IMG/VR virus record: IMGVR_UViG_3300017783_002359
Location: 1 to 24,787 of that record
DNA: 24,787 bases
From: a virus
Strand: one strand, 5' to 3'
Positions 7,651 through 15,270 of this stretch are shown one piece after another. The position numbers were made by a program, and so were the translations under genes. Numbering within the stretch: position 1 is the first letter of the stretch; each line of letters opens with the position of its first letter. The notes beneath the pieces were generated by a model. The model was not told the origin of the DNA. It ran no database searches and was given only the letters and a program-made list of their open reading frames with translations.

Positions 7651-8164
7651 TTACAGTTTAACAAGTCCTGCTATTAGTATTGATAATGGAGCATTGATGT
7701 TCTTTTACCTCACAGGTAAAAAGAAATGGGCAATGACAATGAACGATACAATTGTTGGTGAGTTACATAAAGAATATAAAACTGATATAGAAAGATTCAA
7801 AAATATATCAGATTTCGCAATCAAAGTAATCCAGTCAACTTATAATCCTCATGTTTACATTGAGGGTTATTCTTTTGGTTCAAAAGGCCGAGGTGTATTT
7901 CAAATTGCCGAGAATTGTGGCATTTTAAAGTACAGATTAGAAGAACTAAATATACCATACAGTGTTATTGTTCCTAGTGTTGTAAAGAAATTTGCAACAG
8001 GAAAAGGTAATGCTGATAAAGACAAAATGTATGAGGCATTTGTGAAAGATTTGAAAATTGACTTGAAGAAAATATTTGATACCGAAAAGGTGGGCAATCC
8101 ACTATCAGATATTGTTGACAGTTATTACATAGCGAAATGTGGAGAAGATAATGAACGTAATTAA
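7607..8164 (+). CDS. RuvC-like Holliday-junction resolvase / RNase H-fold nuclease
   Basis: This 185-aa protein has the acidic signature of RuvC-type resolvases: D15 at the end of strand 1 (IIGIDYSLTSPA), E86 in VYIEGYSFGSKG, and D168/D171 in LSDIVDSYYIAK. PSVVKKFATGKGNADKD (~123-139) resembles the lysine-containing region of RuvC. It would cut branched replication or recombination intermediates before packaging. I start it at ATG 7607 (TTGAGGAAAT upstream) rather than at the in-frame GTG 7559, whose extension would be basic and lie wholly inside the zinc-ribbon gene. It overlaps the FkbM methyltransferase start at 8151 by 14 bases. Confidence 0.82.
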   Translation: MTQTDTTEKTIIGIDYSLTSPAISIDNGALMFFYLTGKKKWAMTMNDTIVGELHKEYKTDIERFKNISDFAIKVIQSTYNPHVYIEGYSFGSKGRGVFQIAENCGILKYRLEELNIPYSVIVPSVVKKFATGKGNADKDKMYEAFVKDLKIDLKKIFDTEKVGNPLSDIVDSYYIAKCGEDNERN

Positions 8165-8852
8165 AGGTTGGCATTTGCCAGATTGGGATAGACATTATGA
8201 AGCAATGTTGAAAGAATATGATGGTAAATGGGAATATCAAAAAGATACAAGAGATTTTAGTTTAGCATATGTAAAAGACTTTACTAAAGAATGTATTGAT
8301 GTTGGTGGTAATATTGGTTTCTGGTCAAGAGACCTTGCAAATAAATTTAAATTCGTTCATGCATTTGAACCACATCCAGATAACATATTAGCATTTAAGA
8401 CTAATATGAAAGAAACAAATTACACACTATATTCAGTTGCAGTATCAGATAAGAGAGCTGGTAGAGTAGATTTATTTTCATCACCAGACGAGTGTGGTAA
8501 TGTAAGTCTTAATGAATGGGGTGTACAAACAGGTAATAGTTTAAGAAAATTAGAACAAGAACAACTTTCTAAAATAACAGTTGATGTAGTTGCAATTGAC
8601 GACTATAACTTTACAAATATTGGTTTTATGAAAGTAGATGTACAAGGTAACGAAAGAAACGTTGTATTAGGTGCTGAACAGATGTTACGTAACAATGATG
8701 TTACATTAGTATTAGAACTACCTATGAGTCCTGGTAGAAAAACTTACGAAGCAGAAAAGAAAGAACATGATACTATCGTAGATATTCTAAAAGAATATGG
8801 ATACGAAAAGAAAGGTCAACTACGGAAGGAGGCCGTATTCCAGAAATGTTAA
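8151..8852 (+). CDS. FkbM-family SAM-dependent methyltransferase
   Basis: The predicted 233-aa enzyme has the SAM-binding glycine motif IDVGGNIGFW (~49-58), the acidic motif AFEPHPDN (~71-78) and the family motif MKVDVQGNE (~160-168), as in FkbM methyltransferases that O-methylate sugars and other hydroxyls. GGAG six bases upstream supports ATG 8151 rather than the in-frame start at 8139. It opens a run of glycan genes, so a methyl cap on a surface or virion sugar is the likely job. It overlaps the next gene by 7 bases. Confidence 0.88.
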   Translation: MNVIKGWHLPDWDRHYEAMLKEYDGKWEYQKDTRDFSLAYVKDFTKECIDVGGNIGFWSRDLANKFKFVHAFEPHPDNILAFKTNMKETNYTLYSVAVSDKRAGRVDLFSSPDECGNVSLNEWGVQTGNSLRKLEQEQLSKITVDVVAIDDYNFTNIGFMKVDVQGNERNVVLGAEQMLRNNDVTLVLELPMSPGRKTYEAEKKEHDTIVDILKEYGYEKKGQLRKEAVFQKC

Positions 8853-9574
8853 GAATAGGTGTAGTTACAACATTAAGTAAAAAATTATATAAAGAATACG
8901 GACATAAGTTTTTTGAGACTTATAATTGGCCTTTTGATTTGATTGTTTACAGTGAAGACATGTTAGATATACCAAACATGAAAGGTCTAGTAGTACGTTC
9001 ATCATTTGATGAGATACCAGAGTTAAAAGAATTCGTTGAACGAAACAAAGATAGACCAGTTTCAGATACACCACAAGGTTATCTACATGACGCAGTTAGA
9101 TTTAGTTACAAAGTATATGCATATTGCAATGAAATTATTACAAGTGAAGACTATGATGGTTTAATCTGTATTGACGCAGATAGTATCTTTAACAAGAGGA
9201 TAGACGAAGAATGGATTGAAAAACATATACACAGAAAAGAAAGTTTTATGACTTATCTTGGTAGAGGTAATCTTTACAGTGAATGTGGTTTCCTATACTT
9301 CAACAGAAACCATGAAAATACTTTTGAGTTTGCTGTTCGTATGAAAGAAATGTACAACACAGATACAGTTTATAAACTAAAAGAGTGCCATGATAGTTTC
9401 GTATGGGATTATGTACGAAAACAAACAGAAGAGATACATGGTTGTAAAAATTATAGTATTGGCGATGGTAAACCAGGTCACGTACAAGCAAGGTCTATAT
9501 TAGGACCTGTTTATGACCACATTAAAGGTCCTAAACGTAAGAAATTATTGAGAAGTCCAGAAAGGCGATTTTAA
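8846..9574 (+). CDS. Putative GT-A glycosyltransferase
   Basis: This 242-aa protein begins with a beta-alpha pattern (MLRIGVVTTLSKKLY). It carries LICIDADSIF with D110-A-D112 as the metal and nucleotide-sugar binding DxD after a hydrophobic strand, then LYSECGFLYFNR (~155-166), resembling acceptor-site strands of GT-A enzymes, and a late HDSFVWDYV. The AAGGAGG ribosome site (8825-8831) is rather far from ATG 8846, so translation may depend on coupling to FkbM. The stop overlaps the next ATG (TAATG). The donor sugar cannot be predicted. I am confident of the fold class, less so of activity. Confidence 0.72.
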   Translation: MLRIGVVTTLSKKLYKEYGHKFFETYNWPFDLIVYSEDMLDIPNMKGLVVRSSFDEIPELKEFVERNKDRPVSDTPQGYLHDAVRFSYKVYAYCNEIITSEDYDGLICIDADSIFNKRIDEEWIEKHIHRKESFMTYLGRGNLYSECGFLYFNRNHENTFEFAVRMKEMYNTDTVYKLKECHDSFVWDYVRKQTEEIHGCKNYSIGDGKPGHVQARSILGPVYDHIKGPKRKKLLRSPERRF

Positions 9575-10251
9575 TGATAAACATTTTTATTGGTTATGAT
9601 AGTAAAGAAAAGGCAGCCTTTTCTACACTAACGTATAGTATTTTACAGAATAGTACAAAACCAGTTGCAATTACACCAATTGCTTTAAACAATATTAAAG
9701 ATGACTTTGTAAGAGAACGTAATAGTTTATCTTCTACAGAGTTTAGTTTCAGTAGATTTATTATACCACATTTGATGAATTACCAAGGTTGGGCAGTATT
9801 CATGGATTGTGATATGTTAATGAGAACGGATATTAACGAACTATGGCGACAGAGAGACGACAAGTATGCCGTACAAGTAGTCAAACATAATTACGTACCA
9901 AAACATAACAAAAAGTTTTTAGGTCAAACACAAACAGCATACGATAAAAAGAATTGGTCTAGTGTCATGTTGATGAACTGTAAGAAGTGTACACAACTAA
10001 CACCAGACTATGTAAACAAAGCAAGTGGTTTAGAGTTACATCAATTCAAATGGTTAGAGAGTGATGACTTAATTGGTTCTATAGATAAAACTTGGAACTG
10101 GTTAGTAGGCGAATATGAATATAATCCTGAAGCAAAGAATATACACTTTACAGAGGGTGGTCCTTGGTTTAAAGATTATGAAAATGTTGATTATGCAAAA
10201 GAGTGGTTTGAATATTATTTTGAATCAGGAACGGTACAGATTAAAAAATGA
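9574..10251 (+). CDS. Putative glycosyltransferase, GT8-like
   Basis: The 225-aa protein starts INIFIGYDSKEKAAF, typical of GT8-like GT-A folds. STEFSFSRFIIPHLM follows, then AVFMDCDMLMR with D78-C-D80 as the DxD metal site, and near the end a histidine in HFTEGGPWF, matching the third metal ligand of the family. It starts within the stop of the previous gene (TAATG) and its own stop overlaps the next start (ATGA). It probably adds a hexose to an LPS-like or virion glycan. Sugar and acceptor are unknown. Confidence 0.8.
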   Translation: MINIFIGYDSKEKAAFSTLTYSILQNSTKPVAITPIALNNIKDDFVRERNSLSSTEFSFSRFIIPHLMNYQGWAVFMDCDMLMRTDINELWRQRDDKYAVQVVKHNYVPKHNKKFLGQTQTAYDKKNWSSVMLMNCKKCTQLTPDYVNKASGLELHQFKWLESDDLIGSIDKTWNWLVGEYEYNPEAKNIHFTEGGPWFKDYENVDYAKEWFEYYFESGTVQIKK

Positions 10252-11111
10252 GTATTGAGTGTTTTTTAACAGGTGTAGGTAAAGATAAATTCTTATTGAA
10301 CTTGGCTACTAGTCAGAATGGTATCATACATCAACCAGAATTAGGTAGAAACGAAAAGATTAAACCATTTGATAATGCATTTTGGCCTACGTTTAATAAA
10401 CGTGAGTGGACTAAAAATCCTATTGCAGTTATAGGTACATTAAGAGGTACACATGAATTAATACAACTTGCAATGCAAAGAAAACATACATTTTATTATT
10501 TGGACCATGCATACTTTCACGCTACAAGAAATTATGTACCTGGTCCACATGGTAGATTGTATAGAATGATACGAAGTCAATTACAACTTAATTATAATGT
10601 GATGTTAGAAGATGAAGATTGGAAAAGAATTAAGAAGTATGGTGAGCCAAAAAGACCCAAAGAATTTGTTAAACAAGGTAGTGAAATATTAATTATACCA
10701 CCTACAGAGGCCATTGCCAGAGTGTATGGTTTTGATGTACCATATTGGTTAGAAAAAACACAAAGAGATATTAGAGCATTTACAGATAAAGTAATTAGAA
10801 TTAGATATAAAGATACAGACATACCTTTACAAGAAAGTTTAAAGAACGCATATTGTGTTGTTGCTTTCCAATCTACAGTTGCTATAGAGGCAATTTTATC
10901 TGGTATACCTTGTATTGTGGATCCTATTTCACAAGCAAAACCAGTTTCAAGTACCACTATTGCAGATATAGAAGAATTATATTATCCTACAGAAGATGAG
11001 ATTATGTTATGGCAGTATAGTTTACTAGCATGTCAATTTACAGAAAACGAATTTAAAACAGGCGAGGCTTATGAAGCCACAAACAGGTTACAACATGATA
11101 ATTGGATTTAA
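10248..11111 (+). CDS. GT-B-like glycan protein, tandem paralog 1
   Basis: First of three adjacent related genes (287 aa). The C-terminal half holds VVAFQSTVAIEAILSGIPCI (~203-222), the pattern seen at the nucleotide-binding site of capsule-type GT-B transferases, then AKPVSS, W-x5-AC-Q and a terminal GEAYE. The N-terminal half has FYYLDHAYFHATRN and YRMIRSQLQL, which align by eye with WYVDVGYL and FRIVRGGIH in the paralog at 12063. A polymerase or Kdo-transferase-like role in polysaccharide assembly is plausible, but the assignment rests on fold-level pattern. ATGA overlap with the previous gene. Confidence 0.65.
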   Translation: MSIECFLTGVGKDKFLLNLATSQNGIIHQPELGRNEKIKPFDNAFWPTFNKREWTKNPIAVIGTLRGTHELIQLAMQRKHTFYYLDHAYFHATRNYVPGPHGRLYRMIRSQLQLNYNVMLEDEDWKRIKKYGEPKRPKEFVKQGSEILIIPPTEAIARVYGFDVPYWLEKTQRDIRAFTDKVIRIRYKDTDIPLQESLKNAYCVVAFQSTVAIEAILSGIPCIVDPISQAKPVSSTTIADIEELYYPTEDEIMLWQYSLLACQFTENEFKTGEAYEATNRLQHDNWI

Positions 11112-12072
11112 CGGTTCATTCAGAGATAGTTTCTTCAAGTTTCCTAAACATGAGGATTTTAAACTATGTGATTTTGAAAATCCACTACCACCTACAGCAG
11201 ACGCCTACATAACAACAGGTGTTCAAGGTGTATATAAAGATTGGTCAGACCAGTATGAGTATATAAAAAGTACAGGTAAACCACAACTAGTAGTAGAGGG
11301 TGCCACATTTAGAAAAAATCTAATTATGGATAGTGACACATATTATTATAGAGTTAGTCTTGGTTGTTATACACATGACAAAGGTATATTTAAAAACAAA
11401 GGTGTAGGTCCTGATAGATGGAATATGATACAACAAGAACAAGATATTGAGATTAAACCTTGGCGAAAGAAAGGTCATTATATTCTATTGTGTTTACAAA
11501 ATCCTAGTGATACAAGTTTAAACGATTTATATACAGAAGAAGTTTACAAAGACCTAGTTAGATTCACAAAAGGCGATGGTATAGAATATAATTATTTAAA
11601 CTACCTATATAAAATAATACAACAGATTGGTCAAGTTACACATGAACCTATAGTTGTTAGATTTCATCCTAGATTTTTAGATAAGTATGGTGATAGAAAA
11701 AGAGGTTTCTTTGCAAGATTTAAACAACTTGGTGTAAAGAATGAAATTAGATATAGTGAGAACTACCAAGACTGGAATGAAACAAATGGTGGTTTTGGTT
11801 TTCAAAAAGATTTAGATGGTGCAAGAGCAGTAGTCTCATATTCAAGTAACGCATTAGTTGAAAGTGCGTGTGAGGGAATACCAACAATTGCATTGTCGCC
11901 GACTTCTCATGCTAGACCAGTTTCATACCATGATGTAAGTATTCTTAAAGAGAAACATATTGATTGTAAGTTTGATAGACAACAATGGTTAAATGAGTGT
12001 GCTTACACTCAATGGAAAGTAAGCGAAATTAATTCAGGCGAAGTACATAAGAGGTTATTAGAATGGCAATAA
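11095..12072 (+). CDS. GT-B-like glycan protein, tandem paralog 2
   Basis: Second paralog, 325 aa from ATG 11095. That start was preferred over in-frame ATG 11071 because MIIGFNGSF matches the N-termini of its relatives and AGG lies 7 bases upstream; the earlier ATG would add 8 residues. Shared blocks are GVGPDRWN (paralog 3 has SPDRWN), PIVVRFHPRF, then AVVSYSSNALVESACEGIPT, HARPVSYHD and W-LNECAYTQW-x4-EI. The HP and GIP segments resemble capsular polysaccharide GT-B enzymes. It overlaps both neighbours. Function is probably glycosyl transfer to a surface polymer; the substrate is unknown. Confidence 0.65.
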   Translation: MIIGFNGSFRDSFFKFPKHEDFKLCDFENPLPPTADAYITTGVQGVYKDWSDQYEYIKSTGKPQLVVEGATFRKNLIMDSDTYYYRVSLGCYTHDKGIFKNKGVGPDRWNMIQQEQDIEIKPWRKKGHYILLCLQNPSDTSLNDLYTEEVYKDLVRFTKGDGIEYNYLNYLYKIIQQIGQVTHEPIVVRFHPRFLDKYGDRKRGFFARFKQLGVKNEIRYSENYQDWNETNGGFGFQKDLDGARAVVSYSSNALVESACEGIPTIALSPTSHARPVSYHDVSILKEKHIDCKFDRQQWLNECAYTQWKVSEINSGEVHKRLLEWQ

Positions 12073-12914
12073 TTACACATAAAATGGCGTGGGACAAGTG
12101 TTTATCACATGAAATCTGGCCAGCGATTGAAAAGGGTTGGAAAGACGCAGACCACGAAATTCATTTCTTTTGGGGTTTAGCAGGTAATAATATAAGAAAT
12201 ATCAAAGAGTGTGAGGAACAAGGTAAAGAATGGTGGTACGTTGATGTAGGTTATTTAACTGACCAAATTGTAAGATATCCTGAACCGAAGATAGTTTCCC
12301 GAATAAATACTTATTTTAGAATTGTACGTGGTGGTATTCACACAACACAATTTAGAGTAATAAGTCCAGACAGATGGAATATATTAGGAAAGAAAGCAAA
12401 AGCTAAAGGCAATCCTAATACTCCGTTTACTGGTAGTATAGAATTTAAAGGTTGGAGAAGTACAAGAGGCAACCATGTATTGGTAGCGCCATCTAGTCCA
12501 ACAGTTACTTATCATGTTAATGGTATTACACAACAAGAGTGGATTGACCAAGTCACAACAGAGATTAAGAAACACACAGACTTACCGATAAGGATAAGAA
12601 ACAAACCAAGACCTGGAAATCAGTGGTGGAATACTCACATCCATGATGACTTAAACGAAGCACAATGTTTGGTCACCAACATGAGTTTATCCGCTATAGA
12701 CGCTATATTACACTATACTCCTGTGTTTTGTCATAATAGAAATGTGGCATGGCCTGTTGCAAGTAGAGATTTGAAGTTTATTGAAAAACCATTTAAGCCT
12801 GGGGCGAAAACAGTTAACGAGTGGTTGCAGATGATGTGTTACAATCAGTTTAATTTGGATGAAATTGAAGATGGCACGGCTTATGCAACGTTGCAGGAGC
12901 AGATACGAGTATGA
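12063..12914 (+). CDS. GT-B-like glycan protein, tandem paralog 3
   Basis: Third paralog, 283 aa. It keeps WWYVDVGYL, YFRIVRGGIH, SPDRWN, LPIRIRNKPRPG and a C-terminal block CLVTNMSLSAIDAILHYTPV, then AWPVASRD, EWLQMMCYNQF and EIEDGTAY. The GIP of the other two copies is replaced by YTP, and HP by KP, so the donor site has drifted. It may have a different specificity or be non-catalytic. It starts 10 bases before the end of paralog 2 and ends in an ATGA overlap with a 44-aa gene. Confidence 0.65.
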   Translation: MAIITHKMAWDKCLSHEIWPAIEKGWKDADHEIHFFWGLAGNNIRNIKECEEQGKEWWYVDVGYLTDQIVRYPEPKIVSRINTYFRIVRGGIHTTQFRVISPDRWNILGKKAKAKGNPNTPFTGSIEFKGWRSTRGNHVLVAPSSPTVTYHVNGITQQEWIDQVTTEIKKHTDLPIRIRNKPRPGNQWWNTHIHDDLNEAQCLVTNMSLSAIDAILHYTPVFCHNRNVAWPVASRDLKFIEKPFKPGAKTVNEWLQMMCYNQFNLDEIEDGTAYATLQEQIRV

Positions 12915-13045
12915 AGAAGCCAAGACATGAATTTGATTTCTTTGTAAGACTTAGAATGTGGTACGCAGCCTTTAGAGGACATAAAGGCAAAAGATGGAAT
13001 TATGAGCCATCAGAGTGGTACATGGGTCGTCACAAAGGAAAATAG
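12911..13045 (+). CDS. 44-aa basic aromatic protein
   Basis: The frame from ATG 12911 overlaps the stop of paralog 3 as ATGA and ends directly before the next ATG, filling the gap exactly. It encodes 44 residues rich in aromatic and basic amino acids (HEFDFFVRLRMWYAAFRG, then RWNYEPSEWYMGRHKGK). No signal peptide or clean membrane helix is visible. I do not recognise it. Its tight packing in the glycan operon suggests it serves one of the neighbouring enzymes, perhaps as a small accessory subunit. Confidence 0.7.
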   Translation: MKKPRHEFDFFVRLRMWYAAFRGHKGKRWNYEPSEWYMGRHKGK

Positions 13046-13819
13046 ATGAAACAAGATTTGATTATTATTGGTTATGGTCACGTAGGCAAAGCAGTTGATA
13101 AGATTTTAAATCCTATACACAGAATTGTCGCAATTGATATTGAGGGTTACCAAAAAAATACAATCACAAAGCACGAAGGATATTCAGCAAAGGGTATCAT
13201 TGTTTGTGTGCCTACACCAGAGGCACCAGATGGTAGTTGTGATATTTCTATAGTAGAAAAAGTATTACAAGAAAGTAATAAATTAAATCTTCCAGTATTA
13301 ATTAAGAGTACCATTTCAATAGATGGTTACGCTGAACTAGCACATAAATATAGTATTACATATAGTCCAGAGTTTTTAAGACAAAAACATGCTGTTGACG
13401 ATATGAAGAATGTTAAAGACATTTTTATTGGTGGTGCAGACGTACCATTTTGGGTAGATGTATTACGAGAGGTGTATCCTATGACAGTTAAGATACATGA
13501 ATGTAGTGTACCTGAAATGATAATGACGAAGTATATAAGAAATTCTTTCCTTGCAACAAAGGTAGTTTTCTTTAATGAGATATTTCAACTTTGTAAGAAA
13601 CTTGACATAAGTTACGACAAGGTGGTTTCAATGGTAGAGAAAGATGACAGGATTGGATCCAGTCATATGAAAGTACCAGGTGACCACGGTAAAGGATATG
13701 CCGGTGCATGTTTTCCAAAAGACGTGAAAGCATTTTTAAGAACGGCAGAAAAATCAGCAACTAGACTATCTGTTTTACGAACAGTAGATAAAACAAATAG
13801 GCAACTGAAAGGTGACTAA
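13046..13819 (+). CDS. Truncated UDP-glucose/GDP-mannose dehydrogenase-like protein
   Basis: The 257-aa protein carries the NAD-binding Rossmann motif GYGHVG (9-14), the family strands VCVPTPEAPDG (~53-63) and KSTI (87-90), YSPEFLR (106-112), the central-domain K162 and N166 (KYIRNSFLATK), and the catalytic cysteine C222 in GACFPKD. Known family members oxidise the C6 hydroxyl of a UDP- or GDP-hexose to a uronic acid. Those enzymes are typically about 390-450 aa. Here the C-terminal nucleotide-sugar-binding domain is absent, the protein stopping ~35 residues after the cysteine. It abuts both neighbours, so the short form looks genuine rather than a frameshift. It could bind substrate differently or partner another protein. 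Confidence 0.82.
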   Translation: MKQDLIIIGYGHVGKAVDKILNPIHRIVAIDIEGYQKNTITKHEGYSAKGIIVCVPTPEAPDGSCDISIVEKVLQESNKLNLPVLIKSTISIDGYAELAHKYSITYSPEFLRQKHAVDDMKNVKDIFIGGADVPFWVDVLREVYPMTVKIHECSVPEMIMTKYIRNSFLATKVVFFNEIFQLCKKLDISYDKVVSMVEKDDRIGSSHMKVPGDHGKGYAGACFPKDVKAFLRTAEKSATRLSVLRTVDKTNRQLKGD

Positions 13820-14056
13820 ATGTCCAAGATTAAAAACAAAACCAGATGGTTGGGTTTTGCAATTGCTGTTCTTAGCGTTTACATTTTATCTAGTGCAAAT
13901 ATCAGCACACAATGGATTGGATGGTCGTTAAGTGTAGTAGCATGTGTTATGTGGGTATGGTTCGGATACAAAGATAAAGATTGGCCGAGAATGCTTATGG
14001 AAACCATGTATATGTTATTAAGTTTGAGGGCAGTTTTTAATTGGTTAGGTCTATGA
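13820..14056 (+). CDS. Small membrane protein, two to three helices
   Basis: The 78-aa protein has hydrophobic segments at ~11-25 (LGFAIAVLSVYILSS), ~32-48 (WIGWSLSVVACVMWVWF) and a weaker one at ~60-77. There is a charged loop KDKDWPR between the last two. It starts immediately after the dehydrogenase stop and its own stop overlaps the next ATG (ATGA). No family is recognised. Its position among glycan genes suggests a membrane anchor or carrier-lipid-related helper, which is inference. Confidence 0.75.
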   Translation: MSKIKNKTRWLGFAIAVLSVYILSSANISTQWIGWSLSVVACVMWVWFGYKDKDWPRMLMETMYMLLSLRAVFNWLGL

Positions 14057-14733
14057 ATTTTGTATGTGTATATTATGGTAAAAAATATCAGGTTGAGTAT
14101 GTACAACACCTGTATAATATGGTTGAAAGACATACAAGAGTACCGTACAATTTTATCTGTTTCAACAACCACGAAGATTTAGCATTAAAAGTAAAAGGCG
14201 ACATAGAGTATCGTAGATTTCATTACACCGATTTTGATGGTTGGTGGAATAAACTACAACTATTCAGTCCAGAGGCAGGTCTAGTAGGACCTAATCTTTA
14301 CATGGACCTTGACGTAGTTATATTAGATGATATTGATGACCTTTTTACCTTTGGTGATGACCAAACGTTTGGTGTAATCAGAGACTTCAACCCTTCCACA
14401 AAACAGTACAACTCTTCTATAATGAAATGGAATAATACCGTTGGTACACCATGTATATGGGAACCATATCTATTAGAACGTGATAAGTGGAACAGAGAAC
14501 AAGGCGACCAAAATGTCATGTCTCTATTAATGCAAAAACATGGTCAACGGTGGTTACGTACTATGCCAGATGAGTGGACTTTTAGTTACAAATGGAATAA
14601 TAGAATAGAACCAAGATATCATAAGAACGACTGGACTTTTGAAAAGGTCAGCGAATCGAAGGTGGCCGTGTTCCACGGTAAACCAAATCCTCACGAATCA
14701 GAGCAGGAATGGGTCAAATCCAACTGGTGTTGA
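14053..14733 (+). CDS. Putative GT-A glycosyltransferase
   Basis: This 226-aa protein begins MNFVCVYYGKKY and has WWNKLQLFSPEAGL then LYMDLDVVILDD, with D85-L-D87 as the DxD site. GDQNVMSLLM and a terminal HGKPNPHE give further metal and acceptor-site residues. The arrangement matches small GT-A enzymes found in phage and bacterial glycan loci. Start 14053 overlaps the previous stop (ATGA); an upstream in-frame GTG at 14041 lies inside that gene. It is the last gene of the operon that starts at 2946. Confidence 0.78.
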   Translation: MNFVCVYYGKKYQVEYVQHLYNMVERHTRVPYNFICFNNHEDLALKVKGDIEYRRFHYTDFDGWWNKLQLFSPEAGLVGPNLYMDLDVVILDDIDDLFTFGDDQTFGVIRDFNPSTKQYNSSIMKWNNTVGTPCIWEPYLLERDKWNREQGDQNVMSLLMQKHGQRWLRTMPDEWTFSYKWNNRIEPRYHKNDWTFEKVSESKVAVFHGKPNPHESEQEWVKSNWC

Positions 14734-14761
14734 CAACTTGTCGCACATAAAAAACCAAAAA

Positions 14762-14776
14762 TGAGACCAGGTCTCA
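14762..14776 (+). repeat. Perfect inverted repeat with A-tracts
   Basis: TGAGACC-A-GGTCTCA is a perfect hairpin 28 bases past the last glycan gene. It is flanked by A-runs on the plus strand, so plus-strand RNA lacks a U-tract. Read on the minus strand it is a hairpin followed by ATTTTTGG, which fits an antisense terminator. It may also simply protect the 3' end of the long operon transcript. Confidence 0.5.
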
Positions 14777-14807
14777 AAAAAAATAGCTAAAAAAAGCAAA
14801 AAAACGC

Positions 14808-14835
14808 TTGCTTTCTAGGCTGGTTCATGTATAAT
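14808..14835 (+). promoter_or_regulatory. Sigma70-like promoter for the small-gene cluster
   Basis: TTGCTT (14808-14813), 16-base spacer, TATAAT (14830-14835, preceded by TG). The -35 box is also the right arm of an inverted repeat AAAGCAA (14793-14799) / TTGCTTT (14808-14814), which could be a repressor site. Upstream AGCTAAA-rich sequence resembles that before the promoter at 22517. Confidence 0.7.
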
Positions 14836-14871
14836 GGACACATAATGATTAAAGAATATAACAAAAAGAAA

Positions 14872-15009
14872 ATGCAAGTACAATTAAAAAGACTTGAAAA
14901 AAGAGTTGCCTTTGCTAAAAAAGTGTTGTATAGTAATCCATATAAATCACTTTTTGAAGTAATGCAAATTATTAATAACACTAAACAAGGAGAAAAACAC
15001 TATGTCTAA
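14872..15009 (+). CDS. Small basic helical protein
   Basis: A 45-aa protein, MQVQLKRLEKRVAFAKKVLY and onward, basic and probably one helical hairpin. Two earlier in-frame ATGs exist. The one at 14827 overlaps the -10 box, and the one at 14845 would make the message leaderless. ATG 14872 gives a leader like that of the other promoter units, although its ribosome site (AAAAAGAAA) is weak. The stop lies 8 bases into the next gene. No family recognised. Confidence 0.6.
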   Translation: MQVQLKRLEKRVAFAKKVLYSNPYKSLFEVMQIINNTKQGEKHYV

Positions 15010-15196
15010 AACTAAAAACTACTATTGGGACGAAGCAGAAAAAGCAGTAGATAAGATTATTGCAAATGTCAAAAACAATCTTATTACTAAATCAACTGCT
15101 GAAAAAGAAATCATGGACGTTGAAGCAGTATCACTATTAGGTATTGATGAGTACAACGTTGATGAGTTTATTGACAGTGAGTTAGAGAACGCTTAA
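15002..15196 (+). CDS. Small acidic hypothetical protein
   Basis: The 64-aa product (MSKTKNYYWDEAEKAVDKII at its start) is acidic, mostly helical in character, and ends NVDEFIDSELENA. It has a strong ribosome site (AAGGAG) ahead of ATG 15002. The stop overlaps the next small gene as TAATG. No family is recognised. Such short acidic early proteins in T4-type phages often bind host proteins, but nothing here identifies a target. Confidence 0.72.
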   Translation: MSKTKNYYWDEAEKAVDKIIANVKNNLITKSTAEKEIMDVEAVSLLGIDEYNVDEFIDSELENA

Positions 15197-15270
15197 TGAT
15201 AACATCATTTTTTATATTAATGGTTTCAATGATGACAGTAATAATACTGTTAAGAAAGGTACTATCTTAA
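15196..15270 (+). CDS. 24-aa single-helix membrane peptide
   Basis: The frame MITSFFILMVSMMTVIILLR and four more residues is one continuous membrane helix with a basic C-terminus. It is joined at both ends by TAATG: its ATG uses the last A of the previous stop, and its own stop gives the A of the following ATG. That double coupling makes chance unlikely despite the length. Possible roles are inhibition of a membrane enzyme or a small membrane modulator; neither is shown. Confidence 0.6.
   Translation: MITSFFILMVSMMTVIILLRKVLS

Noticed and set aside
14827-14871. Earlier starts for the first small gene after the 14808 promoter (ATG 14827, ATG 14845)
   Set aside because: The first overlaps the -10 box and cannot be on the message; the second would leave almost no leader, unlike the other promoter units.
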